DNA of 33,217 nt. It comes from 40CM-4-68-19 sp036513415. Lineage in GTDB: Bacteria; Myxococcota; Myxococcia; Myxococcales; 40CM-4-68-19. Location: the NCBI GenBank assembly GCA_036513415.1, contig DATBZA010000183.1:1-33217 (forward strand), in the 5' to 3' direction. The notes below the pieces were generated by a model, which did no database searches, was not told the DNA's origin, and worked only from the letters and a program-made list of their open reading frames with translations. Below are positions 1 to 7,470 of this stretch, in pieces (within the stretch, counting starts at the first letter, position 1; the number at the start of each line of letters is the position of its first letter). The translations under genes and the position numbers were made by a program.

Positions 1-1274
1 GGATGGCCTCGACTCGCCGCCTCCACCGCGAGCCGTGCCAGCCGCGGGTGCACGGGCAGGAGCGCGCAGGCGCGGCCGACAGCGGTCACCTCGCCACGCC
101 CGTCCAGCGCGCTTAGCCGGCGTAGCAATTCGCCCGCGGCCTGCAGAGCTCCGGGCGGGGGCGGGTCCAGCCACGGTAGCCGCTCTGGCTGAAGGCCGGC
201 GGCCCGCAGCTCCAGGACCGTCCCTGCGAGATCGAGCCGCTCGATCTCGGGCGGAAGGTGCTCCGGCCTCGAATCCAGGTCGTGCCGCGTATAGAGGCGC
301 ACGGCGCGTCCCGGACCGAGGCGGCCGGCCCGACCTGCGCGCTGCGCAGCGGAAGCGCGGCTGATCTTCGCCACGTTGAGCGAGGGCAGGCCCGACCAGG
401 GCGAATGCGATGCCACGCGCGCAAAGCCGCTGTCCACCACCGCGGTGACGCCGGGGACGGTGACGCTCGTCTCCGCGACGTTGGTGCTGAGGATGACTTT
501 CCGTTGCCGGGCGGGAGCGAGGGCGAGGTCCTGGTCCGCGGCGGAGAGATCGCCATGCAGGGGAACGATCCGCAGATTCCGGTGAATGGCCAGATCGGCG
601 CATGCCTCGGCCGCCTGCCGGATTTCCGCCGCGCCGGGAAGGAACACCAGCACGTCGCCCTCGGTACCCGGGGCCGTCAGGCGCCGGACCGCGGCCGCGA
701 CCTGATCGCCGAGCCGGCGGGTATCCGGAGCCGCCAGGTGGTCGATGTCCACCGGGAAGCGGCGGCCTTCGCTGCGGACGACCGGCGCTTTGAGGTGGTC
801 GGCCACCGTGGCTGCATCCAACGTCGCGGACATGACGACCAGCTTGATGCGCGGGAGAAGCGGCTGCGCCAGCGCGAGCGCCAGATCGCCGGGCAGATGC
901 CGCTCGTGGAACTCATCCAGCACGACCGCGCCGACGCCGCGGAGCTGCGGATCCGCGAGAAGGCGCCGGGCTAGGATTCCCTCGGTCACGTACCAGAGGC
1001 GCGTCCGCGGGGTGCCGCGCCGCTCGAAGCGGACCTGCCATCCCACCAGCTCCGGGTCGGCAAGCTCCTCGGCAACGCGCCTCGCGGCCGTGCGCGCGGC
1101 GATGCGGCGGGGCTCCAGCACGACGACTTCCCCTTCGACCGATTCGAGCAGTGCGGGCGGAACGCGCGTCGTCTTGCCGGCCCCTGGAGGCGCCTCCAGG
1201 ACCACGGCGGCATGGGTCCGCAGCGCCTCGAGCACCTCGGGCACGACCGCGTCGATGGGGAGAGCGTCCTTCAC
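1..1274 (-). CDS. hrpB: ATP-dependent helicase HrpB (5' part, cut by window edge)
   Basis: This is a DEAH-type superfamily 2 helicase, probably an RNA helicase; the cellular role of HrpB is poorly defined. The reading frame is open from a GTG at 1274 to the left edge, giving about 424 residues; the family is usually about 800-850. The translation begins MKDALPIDAVVPEVLEAL. It shows a Walker A motif APPGAGKTTR at residues 28-37, the HrpB-style box DEFHER at 120-125 and an SAT motif shortly after. Further on come the ETSVTVPGV and QRAGRAGR-type helicase C motifs. An in-frame TAG lies four codons before the GTG, so this start is the only reasonable one. No Shine-Dalgarno is visible; a -10-like box lies 8 nt upstream. 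It is divergent from the thioesterase gene. Confidence 0.93.
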   Translation of the reverse strand, partial: MKDALPIDAVVPEVLEALRTHAAVVLEAPPGAGKTTRVPPALLESVEGEVVVLEPRRIAARTAARRVAEELADPELVGWQVRFERRGTPRTRLWYVTEGILARRLLADPQLRGVGAVVLDEFHERHLPGDLALALAQPLLPRIKLVVMSATLDAATVADHLKAPVVRSEGRRFPVDIDHLAAPDTRRLGDQVAAAVRRLTAPGTEGDVLVFLPGAAEIRQAAEACADLAIHRNLRIVPLHGDLSAADQDLALAPARQRKVILSTNVAETSVTVPGVTAVVDSGFARVASHSPWSGLPSLNVAKISRASAAQRAGRAGRLGPGRAVRLYTRHDLDSRPEHLPPEIERLDLAGTVLELRAAGLQPERLPWLDPPPPGALQAAGELLRRLSALDGRGEVTAVGRACALLPVHPRLARLAVEAASRGH

Positions 1275-1282
1275 GCCGGCGC

Positions 1283-1290
1283 ACTATAAA
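1283..1290. promoter_or_regulatory. Shared bidirectional -10 island between hrpB and the thioesterase gene
   Basis: The only AT-rich stretch in the 23-bp divergent spacer reads TATAAA on the plus strand (1285-1290), 7 nt before the thioesterase ATG. On the minus strand it reads TATAGT (1288-1283), 8 nt before the hrpB GTG. At these distances transcription would begin at or next to each start codon, fitting the lack of Shine-Dalgarno sequences. No convincing -35 box is seen, and the role is inferred. Confidence 0.5.
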
Positions 1291-1297
1291 GGCGCGC

Positions 1298-1756
1298 ATG
1301 AAGAGCCTCCAGGACACTTACGCTCCCCATACCGCTTGCTTCGGGTGCGGTCCGGCGAATGCCAAGGGCCTGCAGCTCAAGAGCTTCGCGGAGGGCGAAG
1401 AGTGCGTCGCCGAGTACCGCGTCCAGAAGCATCACGAGGCTTTCGCCGGCGTGGTCAACGGCGGGATCATCGGCACGATGCTCGATTGTCACAGCAACTG
1501 GACGGCGACCTGGGCGCTCCTGCGAAGATCGGGGGCGAAGGTGCCGCCCTGCACGGTGACCGCCGACTTTCACGTGGTGCTCAAGCGGCCCACGCCCAGC
1601 GACGCGGTGCTCAAGTTGCGAGCGCGCGCCACCGAGCTGTCGGACGACCGGGCGGTCATCGACGCCACCTTGGAAGCGAACGGCAAGGTCTGCGCCACCT
1701 GCAAGGGAACCTTCGTGGCCGTGAAGGAAGGCCACCCCGCCTTCCACCGCTGGTGA
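1298..1756 (+). CDS. PaaI-like hotdog-fold thioesterase
   Basis: This 152-residue protein has the size and pattern of a single hotdog domain, the PaaI/YbgC-type thioesterase fold. Such enzymes hydrolyse acyl-CoA thioesters; the substrate here is unknown. The N-terminus (CFGCGPANAKGLQLKSF) is typical of the PaaI-like subfamily. The catalytic helix segment HHEAFAGVVNGGIIGTMLD matches the family's H-x-G-x-x-NGG-x-x-x-x-x-LD pattern. The beta-sheet second half follows (TADFHVVLKRPTP, then a DRAVIDATLE strand). The ATG at 1298 was chosen because a -10-like TATAAA lies just 7 nt upstream and further upstream codons would run into hrpB. It converges on the ABC permease gene with 11 bp between. Confidence 0.85.
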   Translation: MKSLQDTYAPHTACFGCGPANAKGLQLKSFAEGEECVAEYRVQKHHEAFAGVVNGGIIGTMLDCHSNWTATWALLRRSGAKVPPCTVTADFHVVLKRPTPSDAVLKLRARATELSDDRAVIDATLEANGKVCATCKGTFVAVKEGHPAFHRW

Positions 1757-1765
1757 GGGGCCGTG

Positions 1766-1784
1766 CGTCAGGAGCTCGCTGACG
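1766..1784. terminator. Inverted repeat between convergent thioesterase and ABC permease genes
   Basis: CGTCAG (1766-1771) and CTGACG (1779-1784) form a perfect 6-bp stem around a 7-nt loop that contains GAGCTC. It includes the permease stop codon and follows the thioesterase stop by 9 bp, so it could end transcription from both sides. There is no strong T-tract. Confidence 0.4.
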
Positions 1785-2556
1785 TATAGCGGCGGATGGA
1801 AACGATCCAGATCGCGCGGGCCACGCCGGCGAACAGGAGGCTGCCGGCCAGTGCGGCGATGGCGGTCTGCGGCGTGAGCTTCCCCAGCAAGGCCAGCGCC
1901 GGATAGGTCGTCATCAGCGCCAGCGGAAGCACGAAGGTGAAGATCACCGAGAGGACGCCGCGGAACACCGTGCTGGGCCAGCGCGCGACGTCGAAGACCG
2001 ATTGGAACAGGTAGAGCAGGTTGTCGACGCGCACGGCGACGAAGGCGATCGACACCACCAGGATGGCGATCGAGTACAGCACCAGCACGGCGGCGCAGAG
2101 CATCGCCGCCGCGAGCAGCACGTGGATCAGGCCGGGTGGCCGCCCGATCCGCTGGAACGCGACCCCGAAGATCACCCCCGCGCCCAACAGATCGATCAGG
2201 CGCCAGGGTTCGATCTTCGAGAGCGAGACCAGGAGCTGCGCGTCGGCGGGCTTGAGCAGCACGAAATCGAGCGTGCCCTTCCGGACGTGCTCGATCACCT
2301 GCATGAGCGAGGGGCTGAGCGTCCCTTCCAGCACACCCTTGAGGGCCACGAACCATCCCAGCACGACCAGCATCTCCGCGAACGTCCAGCCGGCGACCTC
2401 CGGCCGCGTCCCGAACAGGACCAGCAGCGGAAAGAGGGTCACTGCAATCCAGAGCAGCGCCAGCGCCCCTTGCACGGCGAACTCGAGCCGGTACTGCAGC
2501 GCCATCGCGATCGAGGCGCGGAGCTGCGCGCGCACCACCCGGACCGCGCGAATCAT
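1768..2556 (-). CDS. ABC-2 family exporter permease, second subunit
   Basis: This 262-residue integral membrane protein is the last gene of a three-gene ABC operon (ATPase, permease, permease). About six hydrophobic segments are visible, for example FAVQGALALLWIAVTLFPLL near residue 28, VLLAAAMLCAAVLVLYSIAI mid-protein, and a C-terminal pair. The motif RKGTLDFVLLKPAD, between the early membrane segments, is typical of the ABC2_membrane_6-type permeases that pair with an ATPase of the COG4586 type. The substrate is unknown. The ATG at 2556 overlaps the TGA of the upstream permease (ATGA), implying translational coupling. Confidence 0.85.
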   Translation of the reverse strand: MIRAVRVVRAQLRASIAMALQYRLEFAVQGALALLWIAVTLFPLLVLFGTRPEVAGWTFAEMLVVLGWFVALKGVLEGTLSPSLMQVIEHVRKGTLDFVLLKPADAQLLVSLSKIEPWRLIDLLGAGVIFGVAFQRIGRPPGLIHVLLAAAMLCAAVLVLYSIAILVVSIAFVAVRVDNLLYLFQSVFDVARWPSTVFRGVLSVIFTFVLPLALMTTYPALALLGKLTPQTAIAALAGSLLFAGVARAIWIVSIRRYTSASS

Positions 2557-3347
2557 CCGCCGTACGCCGCGTAGTGGCGGATGCCCGACCGCCAGGCGAC
2601 CTTCGTCACCAGCAGGAAGACCAGCACGTACGCCCACTGCGCGGCGAGCAGCTCCAGCGCTTCGACCCGGGACCAGCGTCCGAGCATCAGCTCGACCGGA
2701 AACGAGAGCTGGAACCGGAACGGGAGCACGGCGGCCAGCTTGCGGAGCGCGCCGGGGAAGAGGTCCAGCGGAACCAGATACCCGGAGAGGACGTTGGAGA
2801 AGCCCAGCCAGGCGTCGAACAGCGAGGCAGCGCTCTCGAACCGCAGCGCGAGGGTCCCGATCATCGCCTGGACGAGAAAATAGATCAGCCAGGCGCCGAG
2901 CAGGGCGGGAACGAGCAGCATCCAGGAAAACCAGTCGTGGGACATCTCCGGGCGCCCGACGTAGAGCAGGATGGCGATCACCGGGATCGCCACCACGCCC
3001 CGGAGGGGAAGGGCGGCAAGGTTGTCGGCGGACCACTGCAACAGAGGGTGGATCGGGCGCAGCAAGCGCAGCCCCAGCGTGCCCTGGCGGATCTCCATCG
3101 TCATCGCCCACACCACCCAGGCGCCGGTGATCAGCCGGACCAGCAGCGCGGCCAGGTAATAGGCGGCGAACCCCTCCTGAGAGTAGTTCCCCACGGGCCC
3201 GGACCGCGCGGCCGCTGCCCAGATCGCGAGCATCACCAGCGGCATGTTGGTGGAGAACATCCAGATGAGGAATTCGGCCCGGTATGCGACCGCCTCGGCG
3301 AAGCCGGTGCGCAGGAGCTGCGGGTACAGCCGCAGGACCCGGGTCAC
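2553..3347 (-). CDS. ABC-2 family exporter permease, first subunit
   Basis: This 264-residue protein is a paralogue of the next gene and probably its heterodimer partner. Around six membrane segments are predicted. The segment MEIRQGTLGLRLLRPIHPL is the counterpart of RKGTLDFVLLKPAD in the other subunit, as is usual for this permease pair. The start is GTG at 3347, overlapping the ATPase stop (GTGA); it gives a short N-terminus (VTRVLRLYPQLLRTGF) before the first hydrophobic stretch, as in family members. The operon structure and subunit pairing come from sequence. Export of an unknown compound is inferred. Confidence 0.85.
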   Translation of the reverse strand: MTRVLRLYPQLLRTGFAEAVAYRAEFLIWMFSTNMPLVMLAIWAAAARSGPVGNYSQEGFAAYYLAALLVRLITGAWVVWAMTMEIRQGTLGLRLLRPIHPLLQWSADNLAALPLRGVVAIPVIAILLYVGRPEMSHDWFSWMLLVPALLGAWLIYFLVQAMIGTLALRFESAASLFDAWLGFSNVLSGYLVPLDLFPGALRKLAAVLPFRFQLSFPVELMLGRWSRVEALELLAAQWAYVLVFLLVTKVAWRSGIRHYAAYGG

Positions 3348-4321
3348 GCTGCGCGCCCCTGCGCGAAGAGGTCGCGCATCACGTCCTCGAGCGGCGGATC
3401 CTCGACGGTGAGATCGGTGAGCGGAAGCGAGGAGAGGGCGCGCGCGACGGCCGCTTGCAAGGCGCTCTGCGAAACGTGGACGATGGCCTCGGCGTCCCCG
3501 TGCTCGATCACCGATCCCAGGGCCTCCAGGTCGCGCCGCTCCACGGGTCGGGAGAACCGCAGCAGCATGCGCCTGTCGGGCCGCACCCGCCGGATCAGCT
3601 CGGCCAGCCCTCCGTCGTAGATCAGCCGGCCCTTGTCGATCACCATCACCCGCGGGCAGAGCGCGGCGACGTCCTCCATGTAGTGCGAGGTCAGGAGCAC
3701 GGTGGCGCCGAAGCGCTCGTTGTAAGCGCGCACGAAACCCCGGACGGTGGCCTGCATCGAGACGTCCAGTCCGATAGTGGGCTCGTCGAGGAAAAGGACC
3801 TTCGGGCGGTGGAGCAGGGCCACGGCCAGCTCGCACTTCATCCTCTCGCCCAGCGAGAGCTGCCGGGTGGGCTTGCCGAGGAGCGGTCCGAGGTCGAGCA
3901 GCTCCGAGAGCTCCGCGACGGTCGCATCGTATTGCTTGCGCGGGATGTCGTAGATGGCGCGGTTGAGCAGGAAGGTCTCGGAGGGCGGCAGGTCCCAGAG
4001 GAGCTGCTGCTTCTGGCCCATCACCAGCGTGATCTGCTCGAGGAAACCGCGCGCGCGCTCTTTCGGGGTGAAGCCGGCGACTGCCACCCGGCCCCCGGTC
4101 GGGTGTAAAAGGCCCGACAGCACTTTCAGCGTGGTGGTCTTGCCCGCGCCGTTGGGACCGAGAAACCCGACGCGCTCTCCAGCGGCGATCGAGAACGTGA
4201 CCTCCTCGACCGCCTTCACGTCCTCGTAAGCCCGGTGGAAGAGCGAGCGCAGGGCGGCCGAGACCCCCGGCGGGCGCCGATGCACCCGGTACCACTTGCG
4301 CAGACGTTCGACCTCGATCAT
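3344..4321 (-). CDS. ABC exporter ATP-binding protein
   Basis: This 325-residue ATPase energises the two downstream permeases. It has a Walker A GPNGAGKTTT near residue 60, the signature LSLGERMKCELA, Walker B VLFLDEPTIGLD and a switch histidine in LTSHYMEDV. The long N-terminal lead-in (MIEVERLRKWYRVHRR) before the first strand of the fold and the roughly 80-residue C-terminal extension fit the 'uncharacterized transport ATPase' group COG4586 that accompanies ABC2_membrane_6 permeases. The ATG at 4321 is preceded by TATAGG 10 nt upstream and by no Shine-Dalgarno, so the mRNA may be nearly leaderless. It is first in its operon. Confidence 0.9.
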   Translation of the reverse strand: MIEVERLRKWYRVHRRPPGVSAALRSLFHRAYEDVKAVEEVTFSIAAGERVGFLGPNGAGKTTTLKVLSGLLHPTGGRVAVAGFTPKERARGFLEQITLVMGQKQQLLWDLPPSETFLLNRAIYDIPRKQYDATVAELSELLDLGPLLGKPTRQLSLGERMKCELAVALLHRPKVLFLDEPTIGLDVSMQATVRGFVRAYNERFGATVLLTSHYMEDVAALCPRVMVIDKGRLIYDGGLAELIRRVRPDRRMLLRFSRPVERRDLEALGSVIEHGDAEAIVHVSQSALQAAVARALSSLPLTDLTVEDPPLEDVMRDLFAQGRAA

Positions 4322-4331
4322 GGCGGCACAA

Positions 4332-4338
4332 CCTATAA
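4332..4338 (-). promoter_or_regulatory. Candidate -10 box of the ABC exporter operon
   Basis: The minus strand reads GGTTATAGG here, in an otherwise GC-rich stretch, 10 nt before the ATPase ATG. It is placed like the -10 boxes before several other genes in this window. No clear -35 element is seen. Confidence 0.35.
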
Positions 4339-4569
4339 CCGAATCCCGCCGCCGCGGCTCCGTCCTGGAAACGCGTATGATCAGCGGGCTGGCGAATGAC
4401 CTCGCTGCCAAGTAGGCTCGCGCTCCTACCTGTTTGCGGCGTGCTGACGCCGCCGGCGCGCAGGTGGGGCTGCGGCTTCGGACATGCAAAAAACCGCGTG
4501 CCGCCGGCTGCCCGCGCGACGCGACCTGGTGGTGCGAGCGAGTGTCGCGCGAGCGCGTTTGTGATCTGT

Positions 4570-4610
4570 GTCCCCTCACTCATTCGATCAATGCGGGGCG
4601 CGGAGGGGAC
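4570..4610. repeat. 8-bp inverted repeat with 25-nt loop
   Basis: GTCCCCTC (4570-4577) pairs perfectly with GAGGGGAC (4603-4610). Within the loop, CATT and AATG could pair. The function is unknown. Confidence 0.6.
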
Positions 4611-4716
4611 CAGCGTACTGGGCGACCGCGCGCAGATAGCCGACGGGGTGCGTGGCCCTCGCGCCGACGCATCAGAAAGCACACGACGCGCAGTATGCGC
4701 CGCCCCGTGTCTCTCG

Positions 4717-4728
4717 CTTCACGTGAAG
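4717..4728. repeat. 12-bp perfect palindrome
   Basis: CTTCACGTGAAG is a perfect palindrome, the shape of an operator for a dimeric regulator. It is about 400 bp upstream of the ABC ATPase start and about 170 bp downstream of the MCP stop, so no target gene is obvious. Confidence 0.5.
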
Positions 4729-4751
4729 TGCTTCGCCAGCGGGCTCGCTTT

Positions 4752-4803
4752 CTGCGTGGCGGCGCAGGGCCATGCAGCCCGGCGGCGTCTCAGCGAACGA
4801 TAC
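4752..4803. repeat. 52-bp direct repeat, copy 1
   Basis: This stretch recurs at 4835-4886 with one mismatch (GGCGGCG here, GGCGCCG there). It starts CTGCGTGGCGGCGCAG, which could fold as a CTGCG/CGCAG hairpin, and ends GCGAACGATAC. The copies start 83 bp apart, with 31 bp between them. Confidence 0.9.
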
Positions 4804-4834
4804 CCAAGAGCGCTACTCTGGGCGCGGAGGGATC

Positions 4835-4886
4835 CTGCGTGGCGGCGCAGGGCCATGCAGCCCGGCGCCGTCTCAGCGAACGATAC
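4835..4886. repeat. 52-bp direct repeat, copy 2
   Basis: This is the second copy of the 4752-4803 repeat (51 of 52 positions identical). It ends 14 bp from the MCP stop codon, so on the minus strand it lies in the 3' untranslated part of the chemosensory operon mRNA and might act in 3'-end formation. Confidence 0.9.
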
Positions 4887-4900
4887 TAGAAGCGCCCAGC

Positions 4901-6439
4901 CTAGACGCGGAAACGGCCCACCACTTCCTGGACCCGCTGGGAGAGGTCCTTGAGCGTCGAAGCCGCCTGGGTGGTGGTCTCCAGGCGCCGCATCGTCTCG
5001 TCCATCATCCGCGTCTGATCGGTCACGGCGCTGAAGATCTGCGTGATGCCCGCGTTCTGCTGCGAGACCGCCGCAGCGATCTGCCGCACCGCCGAGGAGT
5101 TGTCCTTGACGATGTTCGACAGCTCCCTGAGGTTTTCCCCGGACTGCTTGACTTGCAGCAACCCGCCCTCGATCTTCTGCGACCCGCGCTCGGTGATGCT
5201 CACCGCCACGCGGATGGCCCCGCCGATGTCCTCGAGGATCTCGCGGACCCGGTTGGTCGCCTGGATCGACTGGTCGGCCAGCGACCGGATCTCGCGGGCC
5301 ACCACCGCGAAGCCCTTTCCGTGCTCGCCCGACCGCACCGCTTCGATGGCGGCGTTGAGGGCCAGCATGTTCGACTGGTCCGCCAGGTCCTTGACCGTCT
5401 GGGTGATGCCGCCGATCTGCTGGGTGCGCTCCGAGAGCTGCGCGATCTTTTGCGCGATCTCGTCCACCTGCGAGCGGATGTCGGTCAGGCCGCCCAGCGA
5501 CTGCTCGATGGCTGCCTCGCCTTGCGAGGAGACCTGGTCCGCCTTCTCGGTCAGCTTGAGCACGGTCTCCGCTTTCTGGGCCGCCAGCAGCGACGTCTGC
5601 TTGATCTCCTGCGCGGTGACCTGCGTCTCCTGGAGAGCGGTGGCCTGGCGGGTGATGGTCTGGCTCTGGTCGTTGGTGCTCTGGCTCAGCTCGCCGCCGG
5701 CGTTGCTGAGGAGCTGCACCGATTCCTGCAGCGCGCGCAGCACCTCCTTCATCTTCTCCACCATCTGGGTGAAGGCGGCCGCCAGCTCGCCCACCTCGTC
5801 GTTCGAGGTGACCTCGACCGCTTGAGTGAGGTCGCCGTCGACGATCCGTTTGGCGGCGTGGGTCAGGTTGCGCAAGGGCGCGACGAAGCGGGCCACCACC
5901 CAGAGGGAGATGAACGCCGCCAGGACCAGGGCGGCGAGCGTGATGGCGACCAGCAGCTTTTGCGCCTGCAGCACCATGGCGTTCCCGGCCGCGGGATCGA
6001 GGCCGACGTGGACGCTGGCCCCGGTGATCACCGCCGCCGGCACGTCGATGTAGGAGACGCCGTCGACGACGAGGTCCTGGATCTTCTCCGCCTCGCGCAA
6101 CACCGACGTGGCCTGCGAGGGCGCCCGTCCCTCGAAGGTGTGCGCCAGGATCGCGCCGTTCGGGCCCACCACCTCCACGTACGCGAGGGCCGCCTCCTTC
6201 TTGACCGACGCGATCGTCGCGCCCACGGCGCTGTCGGGCATCTCCACCAGCGCGGAAGCCAGGGTCGCGGAGATGGCCTTGCCGCGCGAGATCGCCTCCT
6301 GCTTGAGGACGCTGCGGAAGTAGAGGTAGTTGCTCACTCCGGTGGCCAGCGCCAGCGAAACCAGCGCCACCACCACCAGGGCGGAAACCTTGATCTGCAG
6401 CGGCCAGCCGCGGCGCGATGCACTGTTTTCCGGGTTCAC
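4901..6439 (-). CDS. Methyl-accepting chemotaxis protein
   Basis: This 512-residue transmembrane chemoreceptor is the last gene of the chemosensory operon. It has TM1 at about 16-40, a small periplasmic sensor region at about 41-160 and TM2 at about 163-187. A HAMP domain (about 187-240) and a long coiled-coil signalling domain follow. The hairpin tip reads LADQSNMLALNAAIEAVRSG, then EHGKGFAVVAREIRSLADQS (about 352-391), which is the conserved CheA/CheW contact region. There is no C-terminal CheR-tethering pentapeptide. Start choice: GTG at 6439 forms a GTGA overlap with the cheB stop and has AAGGAG 8 nt upstream. A TTG at 6457 would place that Shine-Dalgarno inside the gene. The ligand is unknown. 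Confidence 0.95.
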   Translation of the reverse strand: MNPENSASRRGWPLQIKVSALVVVALVSLALATGVSNYLYFRSVLKQEAISRGKAISATLASALVEMPDSAVGATIASVKKEAALAYVEVVGPNGAILAHTFEGRAPSQATSVLREAEKIQDLVVDGVSYIDVPAAVITGASVHVGLDPAAGNAMVLQAQKLLVAITLAALVLAAFISLWVVARFVAPLRNLTHAAKRIVDGDLTQAVEVTSNDEVGELAAAFTQMVEKMKEVLRALQESVQLLSNAGGELSQSTNDQSQTITRQATALQETQVTAQEIKQTSLLAAQKAETVLKLTEKADQVSSQGEAAIEQSLGGLTDIRSQVDEIAQKIAQLSERTQQIGGITQTVKDLADQSNMLALNAAIEAVRSGEHGKGFAVVAREIRSLADQSIQATNRVREILEDIGGAIRVAVSITERGSQKIEGGLLQVKQSGENLRELSNIVKDNSSAVRQIAAAVSQQNAGITQIFSAVTDQTRMMDETMRRLETTTQAASTLKDLSQRVQEVVGRFRV

Positions 6440-7470
6440 GTTCGTCTCTCCTTGCAAAGCTCGAGAATGGCGGGGCCGATGCTCTCCAGCGGGAGGAGCC
6501 CCCGGGACGCGCCGCAGGCGTGCGCCGCCTGCGGCATGCCGAAGACGACGGAGCTCTGCTCGTCCTGGGCGTACGTCGCTCCGCCGGCGCGCTTGAGCTC
6601 GAGCAGGCCCTGGGCGCCGTCGTCGCCCATGCCGGTCAGCACGAACCCGGCGGCGCGCGAGCCGTACGCGCGCGCCAGCGAAACGAGCAGCTTGTTGCCC
6701 GAGGGGCAGTGCAGGCCGATAGAGCGCGGCGTGTGCATGTGCCCCTCCCGGTCCAGCTCCAGATCACAGCCGTCCGGCGCCAGGTAGACGCGGCCTGCCG
6801 CGGGCAGCTCACCCTCCTGGGCGACCACGACGCGCAAGGTGCAGACGCTGGCGAACCAGCGGACCAACCCGGACGTGAACCCGCTGGCGATGTGTTGCGC
6901 GAGCAGCAGCGGGATCGGGAGCTCGCGCGGGAGCGCGCCGAGCACGTGCGCGAGCGCAGGGGGGCCGCCGGTGGAGGCGACCAGGCCGACGACGTCCACG
7001 TGCGCTCCATGAACGACGGCAGGGCGGGGCGGGCTGGAATTCCTACGGTGCCGGCGCACGACGGGCACCTCTGCCATCAGCCGCACCGACTCCGCGACCC
7101 GCCGCGCCCAGCGGCGCATCTCGTCCGGACCGCCTTCGGGCTTGGCGATCAGCTCCAGCGCGCCCGCCGCCATCGCCTTGAACGACAGCTCGAGCTGCCG
7201 GTGCTGCCGGACCGAGCTGATCACCAGCACGCGGGCGGGCGCGTCCGCCATGATGGCGGCGGTCGCGCCCAGGCCGTCCAGCCGCGGCATGTTGACGTCC
7301 ATGGTGATGACGTCGGGCCGCAGGGCGCGGGCCTTCTCCACCGCCTCCATTCCGTCGGCGGCCTGGCCGACGATGGAGAGGTGCGGATCCTCGCTGAGCA
7401 GGGCGCAGAGCGCGGTGCGCAGGGTCGTGGAGTCGTCGGCGACCAGCACGCGGATGGGCTTGCGGGTCAT
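6436..7470 (-). CDS. cheB: Chemotaxis response regulator protein-glutamate methylesterase CheB
   Basis: This 344-residue enzyme removes methyl groups from (and deamidates) the receptor, resetting sensitivity. It has a receiver domain (1-120, phospho-acceptor D58 in VITMDVNMP) followed by the methylesterase domain. The catalytic triad is visible as S166 in VASTGGP, H193 in LLLAQHIASGF and D284 in TGMGDDGAQG. The linker is basic and Pro/Ser-rich (around 138-152). Full length for the family. The ATG at 7470 overlaps the CheA stop (ATGA), and its own stop overlaps the MCP start. It is probably activated by phosphotransfer from the neighbouring CheA. Confidence 0.96.
   Translation of the reverse strand: MTRKPIRVLVADDSTTLRTALCALLSEDPHLSIVGQAADGMEAVEKARALRPDVITMDVNMPRLDGLGATAAIMADAPARVLVISSVRQHRQLELSFKAMAAGALELIAKPEGGPDEMRRWARRVAESVRLMAEVPVVRRHRRNSSPPRPAVVHGAHVDVVGLVASTGGPPALAHVLGALPRELPIPLLLAQHIASGFTSGLVRWFASVCTLRVVVAQEGELPAAGRVYLAPDGCDLELDREGHMHTPRSIGLHCPSGNKLLVSLARAYGSRAAGFVLTGMGDDGAQGLLELKRAGGATYAQDEQSSVVFGMPQAAHACGASRGLLPLESIGPAILELCKERRT

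Larger units (their letters stand above)
4322..4900. other. 579-bp non-coding region between the ABC operon and the chemosensory operon
   Basis: No convincing gene is present: the open frames here are short and low-complexity, without recognisable domains. The stretch lies upstream of the ABC operon and downstream of the MCP gene, both minus strand. It holds two 52-bp direct repeats (4752-4803, 4835-4886), a hairpin GCGGCGT/ACGCCGC (4436-4453), an 8-bp inverted repeat (4570-4610), a 12-bp palindrome (4717-4728) and a weaker inverted repeat GTAGG/CCTAC near 4412-4429. It appears slightly less GC-rich than the flanking genes. A structured non-coding RNA or a repeat-family insertion are both possible. 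Confidence 0.6.

Noticed and set aside
4752..4886. CRISPR array
   Set aside because: There are only two repeats, 52 bp long with a 31-bp gap, no further units and no cas genes.
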